A stretch of 64,000 nucleotides of DNA. Origin: Cyclina sinensis. Taxonomy: Eukaryota > Mollusca > Bivalvia > Venerida > Veneridae. The stretch spans positions 17,327,530 to 17,391,529 of the forward strand of contig JAAONU010000016.1 in assembly GCA_012932295.1 (NCBI GenBank), read 5' to 3'. The translations under genes were made by a program, and so were the position numbers. Below, piece after piece: positions 11,658 through 23,649 of the stretch; the first letter of the stretch is position 1, and every line of letters begins with the position of its first letter. Under the pieces are notes generated by a model. The model was not told the DNA's origin, searched no databases, and saw only the letters and a program-made list of their open reading frames with translations.

Positions 11658-13178
11658 CTAGAACTGTGTCCATAGGACACGGATGCCCCCACTATGCATA
11701 AGTGCTCATAAACAAGAGCATGTATATTCTGTATGTAAGATTTAGGTGGGGAACAAATTTTGCAGTTGCAAATGAATTTGAGGTGTTTTGTATATTATTA
11801 ATGCTGTCCTTTTATTTCAAAATTAGATATTTTATTCTGAAACAAGGGCTGTCGGATGGACAGCACGCTTGACTATTCTTAGTGCTTGAAGGTATAATAA
11901 AAGCCTGAAATTAAAGATTTTTCAAAGTCTTAAAAGGGGAATAACTAATAAAAATGTCTAACAGAGTTGTGGGCCTTGATGGAATGACACAGTCTAAGGC
12001 CAAGTTTGAACCAAATATCTGCAGTAGAAAGGGAAGAGATAGTGAAAATGAGAAGCTTGCCCTGAAACTTTAACCCGATAGCCACGCCGCAAGTACAAAA
12101 GACCTCCTTATTCTTTGAATAGTCGACATAAAAATGTTGTAAATATTTATGTACTATGAGGAATCACATTAGCGAAGACAAAGAAAGAGACACACAAGTA
12201 ATAACATGTTGCTGATATTTAAGTAAGCAGGTAAAATTTAAAAAATGTTACACATGAAAGTTAACTAAAGATTAAAGTATAGAAACCCCAGGTTTGTCAG
12301 GTCCCGTAAAAAGCATAACCATTCCTTTACTATCATCTACACATTAAGGTTGTTCATCCCTGAAAGTTTAAGCAAAATCTGCCATCCGGTTTATGAGGAG
12401 TTGTGTTCACAAATTTATTTCACTTTATGGTATATAGTGAAAAAATCAACAAAGGGCCATAATTCCATTAAATTTGGTTGCAGCAAAAATTCCTTCCTTT
12501 ACTTTCATCTACACATGAAGGTTGTTCATTCCTGAAAGTTAAAGCAAAATCTGCCATCCGGTTTATGAGGAGTTGCGTTCACAAATTTATTTGGCTATAT
12601 GGTACATGTATATAGTGAAAAAATCAACAAAGGGCCATAATTCCGTTAAATTTGGTCGCAGCATAAAACCCTTCCTTTACTGTCATCTACACATTAAGGT
12701 TGTTCATCCCTGAAAGTTTAAGCAAAGTCTGCCATCTGGTTTATGAGGAGTTGCGTTCACAAATTTATTTCACTTTATGGTATATAATGAAAAAATCAAC
12801 AAAGGGCAATAATCCCGTTAAATTTGGTCGCAGCAAAAATTCCTTCCTTAACTATCATCTACACATTAAGGTTGTTCATTCCTGAAAGTTTAAGCAAAAT
12901 CTGCCATCCGGTTTATGAGGAGTTGCATTCACAAATTTATTTGGCCATATGGTATATAGTGAAAAATCAACAAAGGGCCATAATTCCGTTAAATTTAGTC
13001 GAAGCAAAAATTCCTTCCTTTACTATCATCTACACATTAAGGTTGTTCATCCCTGAAAGTTTAAGCAAAATCTGCCCTCCGGTTTAAGAGGAGTTGCGTT
13101 CACAAAATTTCGGGACGTACGTACAGACGTACGGTCGTATTATCGTAAACGCTATATGCTCCCACTTCGTTGGGGCAT
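11658..13178 (-). mobile_element. Family-3 hairpin-ended element inserted in the family-6 array
   Basis: Read on the minus strand it begins 'atgccccaacgaagtgggag', 'catatag' and a 'gtacgtctgtacgtacgtcc' segment. Five units of about 173 bp follow (12322-13060 on +; 'aaaatcaacaaagggccata', 'ctgccatccggtttatgagg'), then a longer middle part. It ends 'gggggcatcc', hairpin GTGTCC-tat-GGACAC, 'agttctag', then T-run. The two halves of the host unit ('cccaaataaggaaaa' and 'aaaaaccttgttaac') rejoin when it is removed. It has no protein-coding capacity. Confidence 0.75.
12322..13090 (+). repeat. 173-bp tandem units inside the family-3 element
   Basis: Five direct units start near 12325, 12495, 12675, 12847 and 13017 ('ttcctttactatcatctac', 'attaaggttgttcat'). 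Short frames crossing units give repetitive 60-87-residue peptides, which are repeat artefacts. Confidence 0.85.
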
Positions 13179-13545
13179 AAAAACCTTGTTAACACTTTAG
13201 AAGTGAGATTTTAATTCCAAATAACCTGAAAATTTGTCAGAAAGGTTGCTTCTATGATTTCTAGCTCAACTTTGAGTCAAAAACTAGGTCACAGAGCCCA
13301 AAAATAGAAAAACCTTGTTAACACTCTAGATGCTACTTTTCAGTCCAAATATACCGGAAATTTGTCAGAAAAGTTGTTTTAATGATTTCTAGCTCAGATT
13401 CGAATATCGGTCATATGGAGTCAAAAACTAGATCATAGAGCCGGAATATTGAAAAACTTTGTAAACACTCTGGAGGCTATATTTTCAGTCCAAATGTCCT
13501 GGAAATTTGTCAGAAAGATTGTTTCTATAATTTCTAGGTTAAGAT
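13179..13545 (+). repeat. Family-6 tandem array, right part
   Basis: About two and a half further units ('accttgttaacact', 'aaactaggtcacagagccc') continuing the array interrupted at 11657. It ends near 'tttctaggttaagatc'. Confidence 0.8.
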
Positions 13546-14579
13546 CAATACAACTCATTCACATAAAAGGCAAAAGCGGACGTCTATAGAATGTGCTTCA
13601 AGGTGCATTTTGATGCTGATCCATGTAATCATGTCCAGTCTGTGAAATAAACCATAACAACAAGCTAGTGAGATATCATCAGTGATGGGAAGGGTAAGCG
13701 ATAATCTAAATTCAACAATGGGTTATTAATATTATAGTAAGAAACAGAAATTAGATATTTAACACATTGTCCAGAATGATATCTAAAGTACTGTGATGCA
13801 CAAAGTAATTTTGAGAGTACAGGATGGGTTGGTAATTGTATCATTTGGTACAATGCGAAGCCCTCGAGTGGCAGTTCTATCTATTTATTTGAGTTGGTTT
13901 ATTGTATCGGTTCAAGCTGTCCATATGATCAACGCCCCTGCAGAGATTAGATATTTTTTATGTTGTGGGGGATAGTGCAAGATACAGAAAGCATACCATT
14001 CCAGAGACACGCTTTGTTCTTTTGTATGTTCAGTGTACAGTACTTGTACATGGGACCTCGGTTTGACCTCTCACTCGAAAGACAATTTGTGATGTTAGTG
14101 GAAGTCTTTATATACCCGAATCTTCAAAGGAGCAGGAAATAAGCGCCACTAAATAAATCTGTCAAACAAACACTTTAACTATAATAAATACGTTTATGTT
14201 TGAAAATTATGTTGTGACACATTAATGTTCATAAGTAAAAGTATTGTAAAATGGATTATACTATCACTCTACCACTTCCAAACAAAAATATTTCAGTTGA
14301 CAACCTAAACAAAACCTTTAAGACTATATTCAGATATTTGATATGCTTGCCTTCAATCAAATATAAGAAGAAAACAATCATAGCTGCTTATTAGCATGAG
14401 TTATTAATCAGTTATTTGATTATGTCATCTGCAAAGGACACAGCTCGTAACGTCCTTAAAATAAACTCTCTTTCTATATAATGGAACGGGCGCTTAATCT
14501 GACCTTCTTCTTAATTTGTGGCAAAACTCCTATGTGATGATGTTAGTGAACTAACGTATCATTTGATCGTACTCACTTT
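13546..14579. other. Unannotated 1.0 kb
   Basis: Only short, non-conserved frames of about 60 residues on both strands. No splice-supported exon or repeat is recognised. Confidence 0.45.
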
Positions 14580-15399
14580 AAGCTCACCTGAGCACAAAGT
14601 GCTCAAGGGTGAGCGTTTGGAATCATTGATTGTCAGGCGTCCTTTGGAGTGCAACGTGCGTCATCAACAATTTGAGTTGAACGACCTACCCTATACCGCT
14701 AAGCTAACTATGACGAAACATCCCTGGGATATTCTTTGCATGAAGTTCTATCAATGTTGTTCAGAGCATTGAATTCAACCAAGAACTCTGGTTGCCATGG
14801 TAACAGAAAGGAAAAACTTTTAAAATCTTTATGTCTAAAACCACAAGGCCCTGAGCCTTAAGATTTTTTATGTAGCATTGTCTAGTAGACCTCTGCCGAG
14901 TTTGTTAAAAAATAATGCCCCCCTGAGTCAGAATAAGCTGTACCTCGGAGGTCACTTGATTTAACATAGACAAAACATTAAAAAATCTTCTTGTCTGAAA
15001 CCACAAAGCCAGGGGCTAATATCTTTGCATCGAACATCAGCTATATGTCCTCTACCAAGATTGTTCAAATTAAGCCCCTATGATCAGTTATGGCCTTGCC
15101 CCGGGGTCACTTAATTTTACATAGGCTTATTTAGGGAAAAGCTTAAAAATTAAAAATCTTCTTGTCTGAAACCACAAGGCCTACAGCTTAGATGTTTTGC
15201 ATAGAGCATCAGGTAAGTGTCCAAGTGTATTCAAACATTGCCCCTTGGGTGAAAATTGGCTCTACCCTGTGGTTCACTTGAAGTCATGTAGATATATATA
15301 GGGAGAAAATGAAAAAAAAATCCGATAGTTTTGCTCAACAGCAGACCAAAAGGCAAAGTATTCAGGTGAGCAATCAAGGGACGTCATGGCCCTCTTGTT
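14580..15399 (+). mobile_element. Family-1 element C, short complete copy
   Basis: It starts 'agctcacctgagcac' aaa 'gtgctcaagggtgagc', then a 'gtgcgtcatcaac' segment and three core units. It ends 'attcaggtgagcaatcaagg', imperfect hairpin and 'atggccctcttgtt' at 15399. At 820 bp it is the smallest intact copy here, showing that copies differ in unit number. Confidence 0.75.
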
Positions 15400-16390
15400 C
15401 TGAATTGTAACGTCATCATTTTGTAAGGAACAAAAATCATACCAGTTTATTCTTTGAAAACTAAGTGGTATAATACAATAATTACTAATTTTCATTTCAA
15501 GTTATCTCCCTTGTAGCTTTGTAGGAATTCATTTGGGTTATGGCGCACAGTTTCTCTTTCTTCTTTACAGCTTACAAATTGATTAACGAAAAGAAATAAA
15601 ACAGCATAAAGCAAGTTACACAAGAAATAGCAAAGATAAAAAAGAACAAGAAAAGGGAAGGCTTTCTCACTAACAAAACAATCAAAATACCAGTAAGTCT
15701 ATCACTACGTACTAGTACGTCACGATCACCAAGACTAATACACCAACACCACGAGGTATTCCACTGGCATTTATTGATAATTCTTGCCCAAAAGATCAAT
15801 ATTTTCTCTATTTTTTAGTGTTTCTTGTAACTTATATTTTCTAAAATCATAAACGAAAAACAAGAAGCGTAAAGAAAAGTAAACGTATATTAATTAATTA
15901 GGTTATTTATTTATTTATTTATTTATTTGTTCATGAATCTTTCAGTCGCAGTTTTTACAGAAAGGGGAGTTACTGGTGTGTAGAGTTTGGTGGTAAATAT
16001 ACTCTATGATAACGTCTATGCAATATTCTTTAAGTCACAAATACCGGTAGTTTACTGGTAGTGAGGCTCAACCACAAAAGGATTGGTGGCTTCAACTCGG
16101 GGTTCTTCACTTTCATCCACGGAGGCATGTTTTAAAACACTACAAAGCTGATAAATAGTTTTTGAAAATCTGTTATTGAAATATTACCGAATTACAGTAA
16201 ATAAGATATTGTGTCACAGACACGTATGCCCAAAAAACAATGCAATGGTCACAGCCATGGTAGCTTATAATTTGATGTAACCTTGATCAGTTGTGAAAAA
16301 ATGCAGTCTGTGAACTGAACAATTAAGGTACCCATACGTCCAGTCGTAAGACTGTAATATGTCCTTTACCTATTTACATGGCTGGTAAAT
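15400..16390. other. Unannotated 1.0 kb with a (TTTA)n run
   Basis: Contains a TTTA/ATTT simple repeat at 15904-15929. Nothing else recognised. Confidence 0.45.
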
Positions 16391-16840
16391 TTAATGAATT
16401 TCCGAAATTGATCTGTTTCCAAATCGCAAAAGCCGGAGTATTTGCGCTGCGGCACTTGATAATTGTGTGAACGTTTGGTAAAAAATCAATTGAGAATTGT
16501 AGGAGTTGCACACAGAAGATGGGACGGAAGTGAAATTAAACACGGACAATAGCTCCGCCATATATGATCGAATCGTAAAGGCCTGAGTATATGAGCTGCA
16601 GCACTTGACAATGATCATTCTATAAAAGAATGTTGAAAATTGCATGAGAAATGCTGGAGGAGTTGTGCACAGCCACAATATTAAGTAAAATGAAACAAAG
16701 GGCAATAACTACGCCAAAAATAACCGAATCGCAAAAGCCTGATAACATGCACTGTGGCACTTGATAATGATCATTCTATAAAAGTTTGGTGAACATCATA
16801 ACTGTAGGGGTAGTTGTGCACAGACTAAACACACTAAAAT
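16391..16840. repeat. Three diverged units of about 160 bp
   Basis: 'cgaatcgcaaaagcctga' and 'ctgcggcacttgataatg-atcattctataaaag' recur near 16425, 16570 and 16725. A 104-codon minus frame across them is a repeat artefact. Confidence 0.7.
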
Positions 16841-17632
16841 GTTTGTTACTATTTCTCTGCTAAGTTCGATTTCTCATTATGATTGTACGTTGTTACTTCT
16901 GACACAAAAGCAAATATGTATTTTTTTTCTTAATTATTGTACAAAGTTCACTTAAATTTAAATATTTACAACAAACATGAAAAAACAAAAGACAAACAAA
17001 TAAACTAAACAACAAGAAAAAAAACACGAAAAGCAAAAACAATAAATTGAACAATAAAAAGTCTTACCGAGGCTGTCAATATTCAATAAGCAAAGGGCAG
17101 ACTTTAATGTTGTAGTTGTTGTTATTGATTTACGTAGTTGCAATATCTTATTTTATCATCATTTTTCTTCCTACAATGGTTTTTGTTGATGATGGTGAGC
17201 ACTGTCGTATTATGTTGTGTTTATCACATTTGAAAATTATTATTTGAGATTCAATATCTCTGCTCATATTTCGCTAACCTAATCGCGGATAGTAGAGGAG
17301 CATAAATTAGGACATGATTTTTAAGGAGATTGAAATTACGTAAGGTTCTTATTTTAGATATGTAATAATAACACGTAATAAAGAACCCTCTAACTTTTCT
17401 GTTTTTCATTTTCAAAGTAATGAAAGCTGTAATTACAAAGTAAGAATGATAACAAGTACCACAAAGGAAAGAGAATATAAAACTGTTACTCCCCTTTGTC
17501 CAGGCTGTGCCTATATAGTGCTAAATGGTGGTTTAGAATGTAAGATGCACAACTTTTGGAAAGAGACACTAACCAAATTTTTGTTTTTGATATGTCAGTG
17601 TGTTTGACGTTATTTTTTGACATCTGTAGAAG
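16841..17632. other. Unannotated 0.8 kb
   Basis: AT-rich, with A-runs near 16980-17040. No gene or repeat recognised. Confidence 0.4.
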
Positions 17633-18017
17633 TCACGGGATTAGTACCATCTGGTGTAATAATAAAATATAACAGTTTGGAATCATTTTGTCCGTCCGTC
17701 TGTTGGTCGGTCGGTCAGACAGTCTCGAAACTTGTCCGGGCTCTAACTTTACTATGGATTTCAAGATTTTTAAAGTACTAAGCACAAATATTAGCCTTAA
17801 TGAGACGATGTGTCGCGTGCAAGAACCATATGGCATTACGATGTCTAGATCATGCTGAAGGATCAGAGGTCTAACTTGAGTGATGCATTGTTTGTCCGGT
17901 CTCTAACTTCTCCATTGATCGAGGGATACTCAGACAACTTAGTAAAAATACTTGCCTTGATGAGACGATGTGTTGCACGCAAGAACCTGATTGTTTCCTG
18001 AAAGGTCAATGTTAAAC
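17633..18017 (+). repeat. Tandem element of about 165 bp units, left part
   Basis: A 'gtccgtccgtctgttggtcggtcggtcag' segment at 17690-17718 (20-base core 'gtccgtccgtctgttggtcg') is followed by two units with 'gtccggtctctaactt' and 'cttgatgagacgatgtgt' words. It is interrupted at 18018 by a MITE and resumes at 18455. Confidence 0.65.
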
Positions 18018-18021
18018 TTAA

Positions 18022-18450
18022 AGGTGCTGTGCTCCAGTTGACAAAAAAGAAAGTTTTCTTGTATTTTAAATTTCTTGTAATATTTATGACTAATGCTTAA
18101 CAAATAACTTACTGACAAAAATAAGTCAAATAATTACATTATAAATTGATTTTTTTCCCTTTCAAAGTGCTATACCGTAACGCGACGGTATAACTATATT
18201 GTATAAGATTTGAAGTAAATATCTGTAATAACATATGCGGCGATGATGGTGACAGTAAAAGCGTTGGAAATATTTTGTTAACATGAGGGTCCTGAGTTCA
18301 AATCAGGCTGAAGCGAAAATATTTTTTTTATTCTATTTGACCTTTATAATCAGTTTTGAAGTAAAATATTATGTTGTTATAATCTCACGGCATCTAAATT
18401 TATAATTTATGAAAAAAAAATTTTTATGTCAAATCTGGAGTACAGCCTCT
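18022..18450. mobile_element. TTAA-flanked MITE with inverted termini
   Basis: The left end 'aggtgctgtgctccag' and the reverse complement of the right end 'ctggagtacagcctct' match at 13 of 16 bases. TTAA occurs on each side (18018-18021, 18451-18454), consistent with a TTAA target duplication as in piggyBac-type elements. The 429-bp body has no transposase. It sits inside a tandem array whose units continue on both sides. Class assignment is inference. Confidence 0.7.
18238..18316 (+). other. tRNA-like (pol III promoter-like) sequence inside the MITE
   Basis: 'tggtgacagtaaaagcg' resembles a tRNA A-box region. Forty-odd bases on, 'gagttcaaatcaggc' resembles the B box (GGTTCAAATC-type). A run of Ts follows at 18322, as a pol III terminator would. 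It cannot fold as a full tRNA as far as I can tell, so it is a tRNA-derived relic rather than a tRNA gene. Confidence 0.45.
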
Positions 18451-18454
18451 TTAA

Positions 18455-18590
18455 TTAACATGTCAAAAGTAGAAAATGATGCTAATTTTATTTTCTTGTC
18501 TCAAACTTCACTATAGATTTGGAATTCTAAAATAACTAAGAGCAAATGTTAACCAAATAAAGACAATGTGTGGCGTTGGCGTACAATTTT
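18455..18590 (+). repeat. Tandem element of about 165 bp units, right part
   Basis: A third unit ('cttgtctcaaacttcactat', 'ataaagacaatgtgtggcg') continues the array cut by the MITE. Confidence 0.55.
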
Positions 18591-18891
18591 TACAAGTCAG
18601 TCTTTTATTACCAAACTCTCGGCAAGCAATCAACTGCAAAATAACAACAAAATTAGTGTTAATATTTCTCAACAGCAGTAAAAAGAAGAGATTTCATTGG
18701 GTATTCGTACCTTATGAATACTTCAGCCTGTTTTACTGACATGTTTGTGATCCTTAATTTAGCTCTTACTTGATATGTTCCCCTTTTGCCTCTGAGAAGG
18801 TGGTATTTTGGGGGTATTAATCACATTCAGTAATAGCTCTAGTCTTGCTTGGCATCGGTTGTTCAATGTATTACGCTTTGACACATTGTTG

Positions 18892-19331
18892 GTTTTCAAT
18901 TTAGATCAAAAGAAAGAATCCATTGTATTATTAACGAAAAAGTATCAGTCTGATAAAAAAAGGGCAAAGATACTTGCAAAATTATTAATCGCAGGAACCA
19001 ATGGTAGGATACTACGTCATCGCGCACCTGTTTTATGCTCTCACGCGGACCACTTTTTTTGTCAACACTTTGTCACTTTAAAGGTAAAATGATTTTTTCA
19101 ATAAGAAATCTGTTTTCAATTAAGATCAAAAGAAAGAATCTATTGTATTATTAACGAAAAAGTTTCAGTCTGATAAAAAAGCAAAGATAATTGCAAAATT
19201 ATTAATCGCAGGAACCAATGGTAGGATACTACGTCATCGCGCACCTGTTTTATGCTCTCACGCGGACCACTTTTTTGTCAACACTTTGTCACTTGAAAGG
19301 TAAAATGGTCCTTTAAATAAGAAATCTGTAG
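18892..19331 (+). repeat. 220-bp direct duplication
   Basis: The segment starting 'gttttcaatttagatcaaaa' at 18892 recurs at 19112 at high identity, including 'taggatactacgtcatcgcg' and 'tttatgctctcacgcggacc'. The open frame 18808-19092 falls in copy 1 and is not preserved in copy 2. Confidence 0.85.
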
Positions 19332-19636
19332 AGTTACAAAAATCATGTTGGGCACCGAAGATTGGCTGGTGTGCTTTGTATTTACGTAAAGAATTTTTAT
19401 GATGTAAAATTCTAGAATAGGCCTGAAAACGGGTGAAAGTTTTTTTTTCTGAATGCATGCTGAATGAAAAGCACACCTGTCAATCTTTGGTGCGCAACAA
19501 GGTTTTTTTGTAACTCTACTGATTTCTTATTGAAAAAGACCTCTTTACCTTTCAAGCGACTGATTGTTGATCCGCGAGAGAGCATAAAACAAGTGCGCGA
19601 TGACGTAGTATCCTACTATTGAGGAACCGACCTAAT
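19200..19636. repeat. Foldback (long inverted repeat)
   Basis: Arm 19200-19380 pairs with arm 19468-19636 in inverse orientation ('ggtaggatactacgtcatcg' against 'gatgacgtagtatcctacta'; 'tagagttacaaaaa' against 'tttttgtaactcta'). The loop is about 87 nt. Copy 2 of the 220-bp duplication supplies the left arm. Confidence 0.8.
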
Positions 19637-20839
19637 GAAAGCTGTCTTAGACCTCACTGAGTAAGTAATCATTTTTGTTGGCTTTATTTTATCAGTATAT
19701 ACTTCGCTTAATATAGTGTTTAAATAAAACCAATAAAAAAATTGCCACCCGATCTTTTGTTACTGCAAAAAAGGTAAAATTGCTTTGTTACCTTAATTTC
19801 ATACAACAAAACAGCACAGCACATTTCTGCCGTTAATTCTTTTTTTAAGTACATGTGTATATGTACGTGCACCATCTTCAGGATTTTTTTTTTTTTGGTA
19901 AATTTGGATCGGCATGAGAACTATCACGTTATAATTCGATACTTTTATTTAAAAGGGATCAATTAAAAAGGGTTATTAATATGAACGACGTGGAAAGAAA
20001 CGTTTTGCAATGACAAGTAATAACTAAGTGTTCTAAAACAGAAAATGAATTCGAATAAGAGAAAGAAAAAGAAGAAGTAGGCAAACAGGTGAACGTTCGT
20101 TCCTTCCTAAATTCAACAGTCTCTTTGTAGAGTAATCCATGCGTAACTTGGCAAAGAAGATCCCCTAAATGGAAGTCTAGAACATAAGATGACCTAATGG
20201 TCCGGGTTTTTTTCTGTTTTTGTGATCTTTTTTTAAAACTCTCTCAAAAGTTAAAATTTCATAGACCACTGCTCACGGTGTCAACGTATTAATACAGGAA
20301 AAGTATTCTTTTCTGCCTGTAAAGAACAAATAAAATTGTATTTCATTGCCTCAAAAACACGTCATTCTTCTGTGAGACGTCAGGGTGGAATCTTTTTGTG
20401 ATGAACCTTTTTATATACTATGTATTTAACAGGAAATGAAAATTTCACAACATGATTATAAGTGCAGGAAAAAAGAATAACTTCCAAAACATAGAGTTTT
20501 ATATTTCTACCATTTCTTTATTAAAACTTTTAAAAACATTTACAGTACAAAAAATGTCTAGAAAAATCAACACTGCCTAAATTATTAGCTTTAAAGGCAT
20601 GTCAAACACACAATACTCTGGCTATATTTAAAAAATCGAAATTAATTGTCACATTCAATGTGTTTGTTTGCTGTCTTATAACCATGCGGAATAAAAAAAC
20701 TAATGTCATGTTATGTATTTAAAGCTTTCAATAAATCATTCAACATTGTGATTTATATTGAATAAGTATTGACGAGCTTCTGGGCGATTCAGATTGACTC
20801 TGTACTTAACCGGAAATCAGACTTTTTATCGTCATTGAG
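19637..20839. other. Unannotated 1.2 kb
   Basis: AT-rich sequence with no recognised gene or repeat. Confidence 0.4.
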
Positions 20840-20952
20840 CACACTCACGTGACTCGTTAGCGACTTCCGCGCGCTTGTTGTCATTTCAAAGACAGTGTTT
20901 CTAAATAGTATTGGAAACTGATTGGAGGACTAAATTGCTTCAGACGACAAAG
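20840..20952 (+). promoter_or_regulatory. Candidate promoter and non-coding first exon
   Basis: A local CpG-rich island in AT-rich DNA carries a palindromic E-box TCACGTGA (20845-20852) and 'cttccgcgcgcttg'. About 100 bp on comes a good donor, 'caaag' followed by gtatgt at 20953. This is the profile of a TSS plus short 5'UTR exon. The downstream partner could be the acceptor at 25197 (small ORF, 4.2 kb away) or the VMAT 5'UTR acceptor at 39498. No transcript evidence is available. Confidence 0.4.
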
Positions 20953-23649
20953 GTATGTGGCATTTTTCTCTCTTTTTTGCAAGACTATTTGCGCTACTTT
21001 TGTAAATAAAACTTGAGTTTGACGTAACATGTTGTGAGAGAATTAAATACTGCTTGGCAAATGTTTCGGTGGGAAAAAACTTGCAGATGACATATAACTT
21101 TCACTTAGTAAAAAATATATAGTTTATTTCTTTAACTTAGTTTGATATTACAAAATAAATAAATTTAAAATGAATGCGTCGCAGCAAATCAAGTTACTAA
21201 GAACAAGCGAGAACAAGTTACATTTTGTAGAATTGTTCCCTTCTTTTTTGTGTCTGTATCTGGTCTGTGTGCCTATATAAAGTATACTTCTTATAAAAGA
21301 TAATAGTCAACATTAGAAATTTTCATAAAACTTTCGAAATACCACTGTTTATATTTTGTCAACAAAACTGTTGATATTTTTATTTGATGGATTGGTAAAA
21401 GCATTGCCAATCGTGCATGCTAATGTGTTCTGGTGTTTGAAATTATCCTCATCATTAAATGGCTACTAATATCATAATATTAATTTATATAAGTTCTAAA
21501 TTTCCAAATATTATAACAGTAGTTGAAATATTACACAAAATAGTTGGTATTATGTGTGTTTTATTGGGTTCGGCACTACCCGTGTTGCGTTTAAGCGTGG
21601 AAATATAATACACATTTAGTAAACTTGCAGTAGGTCTAACATGCTGATGTAGATTTTGTCGTGGAAGTAAGATGAACTTTGCTAAAATTTTCAAAGGTTA
21701 ATCAACTAGTCAAGCAAAGAGAATTTTACACTCCTAGAGGTGAAACAACATATTTTACTGTAAGAGTTTGACAAAATAAAAATGCATATTTGAAAAAACA
21801 AAGTATATAGCACTCTTGCTCTTAAAACATATGAACACCGTAAAAAGAGACATTAACACATTATTCAGATCCTGATTGATTAAATGCAAAGAATATGTTA
21901 TCATTCTGTGTAAAGAGTTAACTGGAATACGACTGGAATATTCAGAACACATTATCACTATATTCTTTAACTAAGTTAAAAGGTGCACGAGTCTTCCTGT
22001 ATGATAGAAACAAACTTTTACGTGAGAATAGACCTTCCTAAATAATAACCAGTTACATTTCTTTGGAATGTTCCATGAATGACATTAAGGACACTTGGGT
22101 ATTAGGCTTGTTCGAACCGGGACTAACTGCAAACGCTGCAAAACCATTAAAAAGGGATATTTAGATTTTCTATTTACCTTTCATAAGTTTATTACGATCG
22201 CAAAGTCAATCTATCAGACGAGATTATATTTTAGGACGTAAAATACTAAATTTTGCTCGAAGGAAAACTTCGGTAACTAAATGCGTGATGTTACTCCAGA
22301 AAATAAATATTTACTGTTGATTTTCAAATGACATTGTTAATCCACTTTTCTAAAGAGATGCTGTAAAAATTGTTACCGCAATTTTACTCTTTCATATAAC
22401 AAGTTCTATTCTTGTAGCATAAGCTGACGAGATGTTAGCACGCGACCTTAATGAATGGAATTCGCACGAGACGTTTAGTCTGAGGAACGTTATCAGTGCT
22501 TGTGTTTTAGCAATGTCGGCGTAATTTTATCATTAATCACTGTTTTAATGTTCCCAGGTAACCGCACATTTGTTTCATTCTCATAAATGCGTATTAACCT
22601 ATAACCTAAATTACTCATTTGTGCATTTTCAATGTTGGCATTGCGTAGTAGGGTTTGTAAAGTATGTAAGCCATTGGGTGAATAAACTGATGTGACTGAA
22701 AGTAAACCATGGAAGATACCCTTTAAGTGAATGGAAAAAAAGAATTCAGTCTAATGTTTATTTCACACATGAGGTCATGCATTACATAATTATGAGACAT
22801 TATGTAAAATTTCTTTGTTTCAAACTGTTTTAAATTTGGGCATAGTCTGAAACATAGAAAAAAATGTTATTTAGTCAGGTTGGACCCTCAGACTCACTAT
22901 GCGTGTGCTAAGATCAACGAAACAATATTGCAAATACCACTACATAAAATAACATACACAATTAAACGAGACAAGAGACAATGATTTTATGAGCATGCTC
23001 TCACGTTAACATTTTTTACTGCAATTCTTGTGATCTATAATAATTAACCGGTCATAACTCTAGATATCAAATAGCAGTCTATGAAACTTTTAGAAAAAGC
23101 TTCAAGTTCGCTGTTTTGAAACAAAATTTCCGATTTTACTGACCAGATGTAGTAAAACCAATCTTCTGTTCGTTTTTCCGCACCCAGTTTAGTCATGTTT
23201 ATTAGACTTGTTTGTGTTACCTACATCATGAAACATCGTAGTAAATTGGATATTTATAAAGTAAGATTTTGGAATCAAAAACGTCCTGCTATAGATATTG
23301 CATAAAAACCGTCTTTGACATCTTTAATAGTTTCGGATGCAATCTTTTCATAAATTGCAAGAAACAATTTGCAGTTTCCGTTCATGACTTCCGATTCCGT
23401 AAGAGATCATATTAGTTGACATTTATCAGCAAAAAATATTGTCTTTATTTTTGCAATACATTTATCTATGGTGCTAGGTACAAAGAGATTTATTACAAAT
23501 AAAAAAAAACGATTTATTACAATATATTTTGACCTAGACGTCAAATTATTTTGGACATCAAGACATGTATATTCTAAAACTTAGCACTGATTCGAGTTAG
23601 CTAGAGCATATTTAATGGGCATGGATGTGTCAGTTTGAATCTGTAAATT
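20953..23649. other. Unannotated 2.7 kb
   Basis: No conserved frame, RNA or repeat recognised. It may be intronic if the exon ending at 20952 is real. Confidence 0.4.

Noticed and set aside
12350..13087. Repetitive 60-87-codon frames as a repeat protein
   Set aside because: They restart in each 173-bp tandem unit of an inserted element and lack a common start or splice signals.
16391..16705. 104-codon minus-strand frame
   Set aside because: Lies across three diverged copies of a non-coding repeat; no recognisable domain.
18238..18316. Functional tRNA gene
   Set aside because: The box-like words lack convincing acceptor and D-arm pairing and sit inside a MITE.
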